Of a stretch of 61,277 bases of DNA, positions 49,789 through 58,680 are shown one piece after another. The stretch comes from Chloroflexota bacterium (lineage in GTDB: Bacteria > Chloroflexota > Anaerolineae > Anaerolineales > VGOW01), in NCBI GenBank assembly GCA_016197225.1, contig JACPWC010000102.1, forward strand, positions 1-61,277. Direction: 5' to 3'. Each line of letters begins with the position of its first letter. Position 1 is the first letter of the stretch. Position numbers and translations under genes: made by a program. The notes beneath the pieces were generated by a model. It saw only the letters and a program-made list of their open reading frames with translations. It was not told the DNA's origin and did no database searches.

Positions 49789-50465
49789 TGCTGTTAAGAC
49801 CCATCCTCAGCCGCCTCGAAACCAAAGTGGGCAAGCACGTCATCCGCCGCGAGGTCGAGGCTTTTGCCAACAACCGGCAGACACTCGACCTGGGCTGTGG
49901 CCGCTCCCCCAACGCCGGCGCTTTCCCCAACCGAGTCGGCATGGACATTGAACCGGGGCGGGGCGTCCACGTCATCGCCGATGCTCATTATCTTCCGTTC
50001 GCCGCTAATAGCTTTCAGCAAATCGTCTGCTCGGAAGTGCTGGAGCATCTCGCCGACCCGGCGCAGGCGGCGCGAGAGATGGGGCGGGTGGTGAATGACG
50101 GCGGGCAGTTGTTTCTTACCACGCCGTTCGTCTACCCGGTGCATGAAGCGCCTTACGATTATCAACGCTTCACTGTTTACGGCCTGACCCGGTTGTTCGA
50201 CCTGGCCGGGTTTCAAATTCGTCAAATCAAGCCGCTCTTCGACGAAGAACAAACGCTGGCGATTTTGATTCAGCGGATCGCGTTTCAACGGCAGGACTCG
50301 CGACTGCGACATTACTTCTACTTGCTGTTGGCTCACCTGATCTACGGTTTAGCCGCCGAGGCCAAGGGGCAACGTTATCAACATGTCAATCGCCGGGTGG
50401 CCGGCCCGTTCATGACTGCCGGATATTTGCTGGTGGCGCAGAAAACGGGCAACGGGGAGCATTGA
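49785..50465 (+). CDS. SAM-dependent methyltransferase of the glycan cluster
   Basis: The 226-residue product has motif I LDLGCGRSPN, VGMDIEPGRGVHVIADAHYLPF and CSEVLEHLADP, a Methyltransf_11-type signature, then a FLTTPFVYPVHEAPYDYQRFT segment common in polysaccharide-cluster methyltransferases. It may methylate a sugar or chain terminus. It starts at ATGATG over the flippase stop, and ends 3 bp before the asparagine synthase gene, within a coupled operon. Confidence 0.82.
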   Translation: MMLLRPILSRLETKVGKHVIRREVEAFANNRQTLDLGCGRSPNAGAFPNRVGMDIEPGRGVHVIADAHYLPFAANSFQQIVCSEVLEHLADPAQAAREMGRVVNDGGQLFLTTPFVYPVHEAPYDYQRFTVYGLTRLFDLAGFQIRQIKPLFDEEQTLAILIQRIAFQRQDSRLRHYFYLLLAHLIYGLAAEAKGQRYQHVNRRVAGPFMTAGYLLVAQKTGNGEH

Positions 50466-50468
50466 GAC

Positions 50469-52253
50469 ATGTGCGGCATTTGCGGCCTGTGGCAACGAAA
50501 CACGCCGGTGGATGAAACAACGCTCAGAGCAATGAGCGATCGGCAAGCGCATCGCGGCCCGGACGATTGGGGCGTGTATTGCAACGCCGACCGTCGCCTT
50601 GGCTTCGGCTTCCGGCGGCTGGCGATTATTGACCTCTCGCCCAGCGGCCACCAGCCGATGAGTAACGAGGATGGCAGTTTGTGGATCGTCTTCAACGGCG
50701 AAATCTACAACCATCCCACCTTGCGCCAGGAGTTGGTTCGCGCCGGGCACGAGTTCCGCTCGACCTCTGACACCGAGGTAATTCTGCATGGCTACGAAGA
50801 ATGGGGCGAGGGCTTGCTCCAGCGTTTGCGGGGCATGTTTGCTTTTACTATCTGGAACGAATCCAATCAGAGCCTTTTCATTGCCCGCGACCGGCTTGGC
50901 ATTAAGCCTTTGCACTATTATTGGGATGGTGAACGTTTCGCCTTCGCCAGCGAAATCAAATCACTGCTCACCCTGCCAAACCTGAAAACCGATCTGGATC
51001 ACTCGGCGTTGTGGGATTACTTCACCTACCTCTACATTCCTACGCCCAAGACGGTCTACAAATTCATCCGCAAACTGCCGCCCGCCCACTTTCTCAAGTT
51101 CAACGGCCATGAGCCGGAAATAAAAGAATACTGGGATGTGAAAGAGTGGGGCGCTTCGTCTCTGACCCGGCCCGAGGCCGCCGAGGCCGTGTGTGAAAAG
51201 CTGTTTGAGACGACGAAAGCTTACCTCATCGCCGACGTGCCAGTGGGCGTCCTGCTCTCCGGCGGGCTGGACTCAACGGCGGTGACTGCGGCAGCAACAA
51301 AAGGGCGGCCACCCGAGTCGCCCTTACAGTCATTTTCGATTGGCTTCGATGTGCTTGAACACTCCGAACTGGAATTTGCCCAAATAGCCGCCGAAACCTT
51401 TGGCACGCTCCACCGGACTCGCATTGTGTCACAAGAGAGTCTGGCCGAGGGGCTGGCCCGAACGATCACTTTGTTCGACGAGCCGTTCGCCGAAACTTCG
51501 GGGTTGCCAACGCTGGCCGTCTCGGAGTTGGCTGCTAAGCACGTGAAGGTAGTGTTGGCCGGCGACGGCGGCGACGAAACGCTGGCCGGATACTTCAAAT
51601 ACTGGCGCTGGCTGGAGTTGGCGGCCCAGGATCGCGGCAGTCCGGCGCTGAGAAAGTTGATATTCGACGATGTGGCGTTGAACCTGCTGAAGCCGCTGGC
51701 CGGTCTGCCCAAGATACAGGCCGTCATCAACCTTGCCAGCCTTGACGTGCGCGGCAAAGATGGCGTAGACCGTTACGGCGCAATCATCAGCCCGATCAAA
51801 ACTTATCAAAAGCCGAAACTCCTGCCCGACCTGGCCCGCGAGTTTCGCGGCTACGACGACTACTGGCACTTGCGCCGCTACTGGCGTGACGATCTTGATC
51901 CGCTCTCGCGCTTGCAATACGTTGACCTCAAGACTTATTTGCCGGATGACATTCTCACCAAAGTGGATCGGGCCAGCATGGCGGCTTCTCTTGAGGCTCG
52001 CGTTCCTTTGCTGGATCACGAGTGGGTGGAGTTGACGGCGTCCCTGCCCTCCGAATTTCGTTTCCGCAAAGCCATCTTTCGCGAAGCGTTGGCCGGCATC
52101 TTGCCCGGGCCGATCCTCAGCCGCCGCAAAAAAGGATTCTCGTCGCCGATGTTGAACTGGCAAAAGGTGGAGACTCGCAACGGAGCCAGGTTGGGCGGGG
52201 CGGCGCTGTGGGCGGCCCAGGTTTACGACACATGGCAAACAGCCCGCGTCTGA
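50469..52253 (+). CDS. asnB: Asparagine synthase, glutamine-hydrolysing
   Basis: The 594-residue product has Cys2 as the glutaminase nucleophile (MCGICGLW), RGPDDWG and NGEIYN in the glutaminase domain, the ATP pyrophosphatase motif LLSGGLDST (near 259-267) and GDGGDETLAGY. It amidates aspartate; paralogues in glycan clusters can amidate sugar carboxylates, so the substrate may be a uronic acid made by the nearby UDP-sugar dehydrogenases. A palindromic repeat (51301-51325) encodes KGRPPESPLQ right after the ATP motif. The 3' end overlaps the next gene by 22 bp. Confidence 0.9.
   Translation: MCGICGLWQRNTPVDETTLRAMSDRQAHRGPDDWGVYCNADRRLGFGFRRLAIIDLSPSGHQPMSNEDGSLWIVFNGEIYNHPTLRQELVRAGHEFRSTSDTEVILHGYEEWGEGLLQRLRGMFAFTIWNESNQSLFIARDRLGIKPLHYYWDGERFAFASEIKSLLTLPNLKTDLDHSALWDYFTYLYIPTPKTVYKFIRKLPPAHFLKFNGHEPEIKEYWDVKEWGASSLTRPEAAEAVCEKLFETTKAYLIADVPVGVLLSGGLDSTAVTAAATKGRPPESPLQSFSIGFDVLEHSELEFAQIAAETFGTLHRTRIVSQESLAEGLARTITLFDEPFAETSGLPTLAVSELAAKHVKVVLAGDGGDETLAGYFKYWRWLELAAQDRGSPALRKLIFDDVALNLLKPLAGLPKIQAVINLASLDVRGKDGVDRYGAIISPIKTYQKPKLLPDLAREFRGYDDYWHLRRYWRDDLDPLSRLQYVDLKTYLPDDILTKVDRASMAASLEARVPLLDHEWVELTASLPSEFRFRKAIFREALAGILPGPILSRRKKGFSSPMLNWQKVETRNGARLGGAALWAAQVYDTWQTARV
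51301..51325. repeat. Palindromic repeat inside asnB
   Basis: AAGGGCGGCCACCCGAGTCGCCCTT has inverted AAGGGCG/CGCCCTT ends with one mismatch further in, related to the GGGCGACTC...GAGTCGCCC element in the DUF2142 gene. It encodes an insert directly after the SGGLDST motif. Confidence 0.7.
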
Positions 52254-53383
52254 CGTACATCACCACCGCCGCCTTTCCGGCGCCGAAAGCGTCGTCGGTG
52301 CAGGTGATGCAAATGTGCGCCGCATTTGCCGAGGTTGGCGCTCTGGTAAAATTGGTGGCACGCCAGGCGGCAACACAAATTAACGCGGATGTATTTGCGC
52401 ATTACGGCCTTCCGCCCATATTCAGCTTCGAGACCCGGCCATTGCCTCGCTGGCCGCGCCCCACCGATCTGCTTCAAGCTCAAGCCGTCTTCGCCGAACA
52501 AGGCTCCGATTGGATCTGCTATTCGCGCATTCGCGATCTAACAGCGCCAGTGCTGGCTCTGGCGCGCGGCGCAAAGGCGGCAGTGGAAGTGCATGGCCGC
52601 CCGGCGACGTTGCGCGAGCGAGTCATGTTGAAATGGATTGGCCGTCATCCGCGTGGGCGGCTGTTTACTATTTCCGAGCCGCTTCAGGACATTTACCGGC
52701 GCGATTACGGCCTGGTCACTCACGTCGCTCCCGATGCAGTGGACATGAGCCGGTTCAACCCGTCGCTGACGACTGCCCAGGCCCGAGAGCAGTTGGGATT
52801 GGAGTCGGGGCTGTGGGTGGTATACGTTGGCGGGTTGTACGAGGGGCGAGGGCTGGAGTCGCTCTTCACGGCAGTATCCGGCCTGCCCGTGAATCTGTTA
52901 ATCGCAGGTGGGCGTTCCCCCGAAGAAGTTGCCGTCTGGCGCGAACGGGCGGAGTCTCTTGGAGCAACCCGTATTCGTTTTGAAGGCTACCAGCCGCCGG
53001 CGCGTGTGCCGCTCTACTTGTTTGCCGCCGACGTGCTGGCAATGCCTTACGGCAAACGGGTGATGACGCCGAGCGGTGAAGACATTGCCGAATGGATTTC
53101 GCCGATGAAGTTGTTTGAATACCTGGCCGCCCGCCGCCCGATCGTGTCCAGCGATTTGCCGGTTCTGCGCACCGTGCTGGCCCACGAGAAGAATGCTTTG
53201 CTCGTTGGGGCCGACGATGCGGTTGGACTGCGCGCGGCGATTGAGCGCGTTTTGCGCGACCCGGCTCTGGCTAATCGTTTAGCCGCCGAGGCTCAACAAA
53301 CTGCCAGACGTTACACCTGGGCAGAGCGGGCAAAACGAATTTTGGAGATGATTGGACGTGACGACACAAACCGCTCCTCCTGA
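52232..53383 (+). CDS. Glycosyltransferase family 4 (VI)
   Basis: The 383-residue product has SVQVMQMCAAFAEVGALVKLV at the start, LWVVYVGGLYEGRGLESLF in the middle and SPMKLFEYLAARRPIVSSDLP with the donor Glu. It is a paralogue of the gene at 47283. The ATG at 52232 is used; the frame is open upstream within asnB but lacks similarity. It overlaps asnB by 22 bp, so it is translated from the same message. The next gene begins 1 bp after its stop at ATG 53385. Confidence 0.88.
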   Translation: MANSPRLTYITTAAFPAPKASSVQVMQMCAAFAEVGALVKLVARQAATQINADVFAHYGLPPIFSFETRPLPRWPRPTDLLQAQAVFAEQGSDWICYSRIRDLTAPVLALARGAKAAVEVHGRPATLRERVMLKWIGRHPRGRLFTISEPLQDIYRRDYGLVTHVAPDAVDMSRFNPSLTTAQAREQLGLESGLWVVYVGGLYEGRGLESLFTAVSGLPVNLLIAGGRSPEEVAVWRERAESLGATRIRFEGYQPPARVPLYLFAADVLAMPYGKRVMTPSGEDIAEWISPMKLFEYLAARRPIVSSDLPVLRTVLAHEKNALLVGADDAVGLRAAIERVLRDPALANRLAAEAQQTARRYTWAERAKRILEMIGRDDTNRSS

Positions 53384-53384
53384 C

Positions 53385-54590
53385 ATGGCGCGCGCCCGGT
53401 GGTGGCCGGGGGTGGTGTTGGCTCTGGTGCTGGCGCGGCTGGCAATGAGCTGGATTCTTCTAAACGACATCCCCAGACTTCAGGAACACGACGGCTGGTA
53501 TTTCCCGCACGGCGGCGATAACGACTTATATTTCAAAATGGCCCAGTCGCTGGCCGCCGGCCAGCCGATTGCCTTGCCACTTGGCATTGGCCAGCCGCTA
53601 GTGATGGCTGGATTGCTCAAGCTAACGGGCGCATCCAGCTTTCGAGACATCCTGCCCTGGCTGGTAATCATAAACGGCTTTGTTCTAGGCGGGTTAAGCG
53701 TGTGGGTGATGGCCCAACTTGCTTACCGCCTAACTCACGACCGGCGGTTGGCTTTGGCCGCTGCCGGCCTCTGGGCGTTTTCGGCTTATGCCCTGTGGCT
53801 GGTCTTGGGCCTGCACGGCGAAGCGAGACAATTGCGGGCGGTGTATGTTCCGCGCCAACTATGGATGAATGGCCTGACGGATCCGCCGGCGCTGTTCATG
53901 TCCTTGCTCGGCCTATTACTGGTAGTGCAGGCAAAGGAAATGAGGCCGGATGGGCGCAGGCAAACGGCGCTCTTTCTCATTGGCGGCCTGACCCTGGGGT
54001 TGGCCGCCGTCTTTCGTTTTCAGTCAACCGCCATTTTGGGCATGGTCTTTCTTGCCTTACTGTGGGTGCGGCAATGGCGCGGCCTGTTGCTGTGCGGCCT
54101 CGGCCTGCTGATCGGCTTCACGCCGCAATTCTGGTACAACGCTATTGCCAACGGCCACGTTCTGAACATGCCTTATATCAGCGGCTGGCTCGGCTTCGAC
54201 AAGAACGGTCAGGCCTACTTCAATTACACCTTGATGCACTTTTCGCCGCAGTTTCTCGGCGACAGCCTGAACATGCTCACACGCGGGAATTGGCTGGTGG
54301 CAACCGGGGAAGCCGCCGTGGCAGTGGCGGCCATTTACCTGTTCATTCGCTGCTGGCGGCAGTGCGGCAGTTTCGCCGCCCTGATCATGTTCGGCGCGCC
54401 GCTCGCCAGCTTCGGTCTGCACATCAGCACCTTCGTTTTTACCATCGATCCAATCCGCTTCACTCTTCCGGCGCTTTCGATAGGCATTCCTGCCGCAACC
54501 TGGGCGGCGTCCTTTGTGGCGGCGGAATTGCGAACAAAATTACATTTTCCAAGTTCCACTCGTCCCCTCATTTCCCGCGCCAGGAAATAG
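53385..54590 (+). CDS. GT39-like multi-spanning membrane protein (I)
   Basis: The 401-residue product has about ten membrane helices and an early extracytoplasmic loop with HGGDNDLYFKMAQSLAAGQP containing the paired acidic residues typical of dolichyl-phosphate-type (GT39/ArnT-like) transferases. Such enzymes use lipid-linked sugars on the outer face. The ATG at 53385 is chosen over TTG 53352 and GTG 53358, which lie inside the preceding gene. Its last residues overlap a repeat-like stretch (about 54545-54592). Confidence 0.65.
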   Translation: MARARWWPGVVLALVLARLAMSWILLNDIPRLQEHDGWYFPHGGDNDLYFKMAQSLAAGQPIALPLGIGQPLVMAGLLKLTGASSFRDILPWLVIINGFVLGGLSVWVMAQLAYRLTHDRRLALAAAGLWAFSAYALWLVLGLHGEARQLRAVYVPRQLWMNGLTDPPALFMSLLGLLLVVQAKEMRPDGRRQTALFLIGGLTLGLAAVFRFQSTAILGMVFLALLWVRQWRGLLLCGLGLLIGFTPQFWYNAIANGHVLNMPYISGWLGFDKNGQAYFNYTLMHFSPQFLGDSLNMLTRGNWLVATGEAAVAVAAIYLFIRCWRQCGSFAALIMFGAPLASFGLHISTFVFTIDPIRFTLPALSIGIPAATWAASFVAAELRTKLHFPSSTRPLISRARK

Positions 54591-54631
54591 GGAAACGCCC
54601 GGAACTTTGAGAAGAAAGGCAATACTGGATT

Positions 54632-55546
54632 ATGAAGATTCTTGTAACAGGCGGCCTGGGCGCAGTCGGCGCACCGCTGGCGCGCGAACTTCGAGGGCGC
54701 GGCCACGAAGTGTGGGTCTGCGATTTGCCTCACGCCGAAGGCCCCAACTACATGCGCTGTGACGTGGGCGACTACCGCCAGGTTCAGCGCGTGTTCAACC
54801 GGGTTGACTTCGAGTTTGTCTACCACCTCGCCGCCGAGTTTGGCCGCTGGAACGGCGAGGACTACTACGAGAAAGTTTGGCAGTCCAATGCCATCGGCAC
54901 TAAAAACATTCTTCGCTTTCAGGAAGAGCGCAAGTTTCGCATGGTCTTCACCAGCAGTTCCGAAGTGTACGGCGACTGGAGTGGGGTGATGAGCGAAGAG
55001 GTGCTGATGGAGCGCCCCATCCGCCAGATGAACGATTACGCCGTCTCCAAGTGGGTCAACGAAATGCAGATCATGAACTCGGCCGACCGCTTTGGAACCG
55101 AGACGGTGCGGGTGCGGCTCTTCAACACCTACGGGCCGGGCGAGCCGTACTCCGAGTATCGTAGCGTCGTCTGCCAATTCGTCTATCGCGCCCTGCATGA
55201 CCTGCCCTACACCGTCTACCTGGATCATCACCGCACTTCATCCTATATTGACGATACCGTGCGCACCCTGGCCAACATCTCGGAACGCTTCAAGCCGGGC
55301 GAAGTCTATAACATCGCCGGCGACGAGTATCACGACATCAAGGCTTTGTCCGATATGATTTTGAATTATCTGGGCAAGGACGACCGGCAGGTGAAGTACG
55401 TGCCGCTGGAAGCGCACAACACTCGCGACAAGAAGACGACGACGGCCAAAGCCGTCCGCGATTTAGGCCATGTGGCGACGGTTCCGCTCGCGGTCGGCAT
55501 CCCGCGCACTATCGAGTGGCAAAAACAAGTTTACAAAAAGCAATAA
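54632..55546 (+). CDS. NAD-dependent nucleotide-sugar epimerase/dehydratase
   Basis: The 304-residue product is an extended SDR with GGLGAVGAPLA (7-17), YHLAAEF, TSSSEVYGDW, catalytic YAVSK, RLFNTYGPGEPYSEYRSV and TSSYIDDTVRTLANI. The sequence is like dTDP-glucose 4,6-dehydratase/UDP-glucose epimerase relatives in polysaccharide clusters; the exact reaction is not clear. It lies 41 bp after the GT39-like gene. AATAACCAATAACC repeats follow its stop. Confidence 0.8.
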   Translation: MKILVTGGLGAVGAPLARELRGRGHEVWVCDLPHAEGPNYMRCDVGDYRQVQRVFNRVDFEFVYHLAAEFGRWNGEDYYEKVWQSNAIGTKNILRFQEERKFRMVFTSSSEVYGDWSGVMSEEVLMERPIRQMNDYAVSKWVNEMQIMNSADRFGTETVRVRLFNTYGPGEPYSEYRSVVCQFVYRALHDLPYTVYLDHHRTSSYIDDTVRTLANISERFKPGEVYNIAGDEYHDIKALSDMILNYLGKDDRQVKYVPLEAHNTRDKKTTTAKAVRDLGHVATVPLAVGIPRTIEWQKQVYKKQ

Positions 55547-55573
55547 CCAATAACCAATTGTCGAGAGAACCAA

Positions 55574-56794
55574 ATGACTAAGACCAATAAACAAACCATC
55601 GTCGTCATCGGCACGGGCTATGTGGGCCTGCCCGCCGCCCTGCTGTTGGCCCGCGCCGGCCACGCCGTCATTGGCGTGGACATCAACGAGAACATCGTCC
55701 GGGCCATCAACGAAGGCGTTCTGCATATCAAAGAAGACGAACTGCAGGCGATTATGGACGAGCCGGAAGTGCGGGCCAACCTGCGCGCCCAAACCATGCC
55801 CGCCGAAGCCGACGTTTTCCTCATCGCCGTTCCCACCCCGGTTGACCACCGCAAAAAAGTGGCCGAGATGAAATACGTGCGCGACGCCACCGAGTCCATT
55901 GTGCCTTACCTCAAACCCGGCAACGTCGTCATCCTCGAGTCCACAGTGCCGCCGCTGACGTGCCGCGATTTTATGACTCCGATTCTTGAAAAGAGCGGCC
56001 TCAAGGTTGGCGAAAACTTGTATCTCGCCCACTGCCCAGAGCGCATCCTGCCGGGCGACGTGTTCTACGAAATTGTCCACAATGATCGCATCATCGGCGC
56101 GGCGGATCAAAAAGCGCGCGACCTGGCGACAGCCGTGTATGCCACCTTCGTCAAAGGCAACTTGTACCAGACCGACGATGTGACCGCCGAGCTTTGCAAG
56201 CTCATGGAGAACACCTATCGCGACGTGAACATTGCCCTGGCCAACGAGTTTGCGGCAGTAGCTGAGAATTTGGGCATTGATCCGCTGGAGGCGATTGAAC
56301 TGGCCAACAAACATCCGCGAGTCAAAATCCTCAAGCCCGGCATCGGCGTCGGCGGCCATTGCATCCCGCTCGACCCCTGGTTCATCAAGGAGGTTGACCC
56401 GGAGAACTCGCGGCTGATCTTCACCTCGCGCCTGATCAACGACGAGATGCCGGGCAAAGTGGCGGCCAAGATTCGTCAATCCGTGCGCGGCATTGCCAAC
56501 CCGAAGATCGTCGCCCTCGGCGCGGCCTACAAAGCCAACACCGAAGACACCCGCGAAAGCCCGGCGATTGAGATCGTCAACCTCCTGCGCGAAGACGGCT
56601 ACGACGTGGCTCACCATGATCCGCTGGCCGCCGGTTATCAATATCCGGCAGGCGCGTCGCTGGCAACCGTTTGCGCCGGGGCCGACCTGCTGGTCGTTCT
56701 GATCCAGCACGGCGTAGTGTTGAACGAGTTAGAGACCACGCGCCCGGCCATCGAACGCGCCATGCGTCGGCCATCCATCATTAAATTCGGGTAA
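55574..56794 (+). CDS. wecC: UDP-N-acetyl-D-mannosaminuronate dehydrogenase-like enzyme
   Basis: The 406-residue product is a nucleotide-sugar dehydrogenase: VVIGTGYVGLPAALLLARAGH, PTPVDHRKKVAEMKYV, LESTVPPLTCRDF, HCPERILPGDVFYEIVHNDRIIGA, catalytic Cys in GVGGHCIPLDPWF and LGAAYKANTEDTRESPAI. The ILPG and PWF variants fit WecC (UDP-ManNAc to UDP-ManNAcA) better than WbpA. The 2-epimerase WecB is not in the window. It complements the WbpA-like gene at 40594. Confidence 0.86.
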   Translation: MTKTNKQTIVVIGTGYVGLPAALLLARAGHAVIGVDINENIVRAINEGVLHIKEDELQAIMDEPEVRANLRAQTMPAEADVFLIAVPTPVDHRKKVAEMKYVRDATESIVPYLKPGNVVILESTVPPLTCRDFMTPILEKSGLKVGENLYLAHCPERILPGDVFYEIVHNDRIIGAADQKARDLATAVYATFVKGNLYQTDDVTAELCKLMENTYRDVNIALANEFAAVAENLGIDPLEAIELANKHPRVKILKPGIGVGGHCIPLDPWFIKEVDPENSRLIFTSRLINDEMPGKVAAKIRQSVRGIANPKIVALGAAYKANTEDTRESPAIEIVNLLREDGYDVAHHDPLAAGYQYPAGASLATVCAGADLLVVLIQHGVVLNELETTRPAIERAMRRPSIIKFG

Positions 56795-56802
56795 CTCTGC
56801 GC

Positions 56803-58602
56803 GTGTTTGCTTTTCTAACCATTGCCGCTAGCAGTTTCTGGCTCTGGGCTGTGGCGCGTCGGGCGCTTCGCGGCGCGCCTCTCTTTGAATTTCTGGCGTT
56901 GCTTACCGGCCTCGGGTTGAGTCTGGGCATCCTTTCCATTTTGATGATGTGGCTCGGCTTGATTCCCGGCGCATGGTTGCGCTCCGAGATTGCGCTCGCC
57001 ATTCCCTGGATCGGGGTGCTGATCTCGGCCTGGGTTTGCCGCCATGAACTGGCCGCGTTAATTGCGCGCCTCAAACCTGCCGCCCTTTTCAGACACCTGC
57101 GTAAGCTGGCGGCGAAAAACCTCCTCCTCCTGTTTGTGATGCTCATTTGCCTGGGCGGGTTGGCGGTAATTGCCGTCAACATCACCTTCTACCCCTTTTA
57201 CACCGCCGACGTGCTGGCGCGTTATGCGTTGGACGCGCGCCTGCTGTTCACCTCCAGGCAAATTTCCTCAAGTCAGATCGGCTATCCGCTCGGCGTTCAA
57301 ATGCTTTATACATTTGGCTTTATGGCTGTTGGCGCTGTCAACGACCACTTTGCCAATCTTTACACCGGCCTGTTTTCGGCGGCGATGCTGGGCAGTGTGT
57401 GGTTGGCGACGCGGCTCATGGTTTCCAATCGAGCGGCATGGGCGGCGGTCGTTCTCACCCTGGGCGCCCCGCTGTTTGTCAACCAGGCCACCTCCGGCTA
57501 CGTGGACATTCCCGAAGGTTTTTTTCATGGCTTGATGGTGATATTCGCCTTCTTGTGGCTTGAACGGGGCGAAGCTCGCTATGCGGCGCTGGCAGGTTTG
57601 TTCTGTGGGCTGGGCCTGTGGCTGAAACAAGCAAGTTTGGTCTATGTTCCTTCGCTGGCTGTCGTGCCTCTGTTGCGTCTGGGTTGGCCTCTTCGTTGGC
57701 CGACCTTGCGCCGTGAGGCCGGGTTGGGAGCGCTGACTTTGGCCGTTGCCTTTTTAGCAGGCGGGCCGTGGTATCTACGCAACTACTTGTTGGCTGGCCT
57801 CGACGGAGTCATCGCCAGCGCCAACCCGGTTGATGTCTTGCATGCTGATCGATCCCTCCAATTGCTTAACATCTTCTGGGTGCGGCGCGATCAGTGGGGA
57901 GCGGCGTTTGCCCTTGCCTTCCTGGCAGGCTTTGTTCTGTGGCTTGCTACACTCGTTTGGCCTGGCCTCAGCGGCTGGGCGCTCTCCGCCGCCGACACGC
58001 GCCGCCGGGTTTTGCTTGTGTTGGCCTTCATCGTTCCTTATCACCTTGTCTGGTGGTCGAACTTTACATTTGAAGTGCGTTACTTGTTGGCTTCCCTGCC
58101 GATGTATGCCGCCATAGCCGGGTTCGCCGTCGAATGGATATTGAACCGGATTTCAGTGTTGGCTCGCGCCCCGGCCTGGGCCGCCGCCATCCTGGTGGCG
58201 GCCATCACCCTGGGCGGCGTTTACCAGCGGCTGGGGGCCGTGTACTATCTTGTCACCGATCCGATGCAGAGCGACGACGCCAAACTCTCTCGCCTGGCGC
58301 GCGGCAATTGGCAAATTGCCCGCTATGTTCGGGAGAACATCCCGCCTGGCGCAAAGATTCACGTAATGGATCCGGCCCTGCAATACTGGCTGGATGGCTA
58401 TCAGTTGTCCCTCGGCCTCCCGGCGCAGCCCGAACAATTCCGTGAAGATGAATATGTCGTCGTCATGCCTGCGGCTGAACACATTTATCAGCGCATGGGC
58501 CAATCATGGGAAATCGTCAGGGAAGCGCTCAAAGACCCCGCTAACTTTACCGAAGTGTATCGCTCTTATGACAGCATCTTATATGCCGTTCATTTCCCTT
58601 GA
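56803..58602 (+). CDS. GT39-like multi-spanning membrane protein (II)
   Basis: The 599-residue product has some 12 membrane helices and a long loop with NITFYPFYTADVLARYALDARLLF, followed by IGYPLGVQMLYTFGF, reminiscent of PMT/GT39 or GT83 transferases. The C-terminal part (about 490-599) is a soluble extracytoplasmic domain with GAKIHVMDPALQYWLDGYQLS. It starts at GTG 56803, 8 bp after the dehydrogenase stop. It probably transfers a sugar from a lipid carrier to the surface polymer. Confidence 0.65.
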   Translation: MFAFLTIAASSFWLWAVARRALRGAPLFEFLALLTGLGLSLGILSILMMWLGLIPGAWLRSEIALAIPWIGVLISAWVCRHELAALIARLKPAALFRHLRKLAAKNLLLLFVMLICLGGLAVIAVNITFYPFYTADVLARYALDARLLFTSRQISSSQIGYPLGVQMLYTFGFMAVGAVNDHFANLYTGLFSAAMLGSVWLATRLMVSNRAAWAAVVLTLGAPLFVNQATSGYVDIPEGFFHGLMVIFAFLWLERGEARYAALAGLFCGLGLWLKQASLVYVPSLAVVPLLRLGWPLRWPTLRREAGLGALTLAVAFLAGGPWYLRNYLLAGLDGVIASANPVDVLHADRSLQLLNIFWVRRDQWGAAFALAFLAGFVLWLATLVWPGLSGWALSAADTRRRVLLVLAFIVPYHLVWWSNFTFEVRYLLASLPMYAAIAGFAVEWILNRISVLARAPAWAAAILVAAITLGGVYQRLGAVYYLVTDPMQSDDAKLSRLARGNWQIARYVRENIPPGAKIHVMDPALQYWLDGYQLSLGLPAQPEQFREDEYVVVMPAAEHIYQRMGQSWEIVREALKDPANFTEVYRSYDSILYAVHFP

Positions 58603-58680
58603 TGACAACATTTGTCTGGATTGGGCATCCTTCGCCGGGGTAGCCGCCGTGTCTGCCCTCAGCGCGCGAGTGGTGAAATA

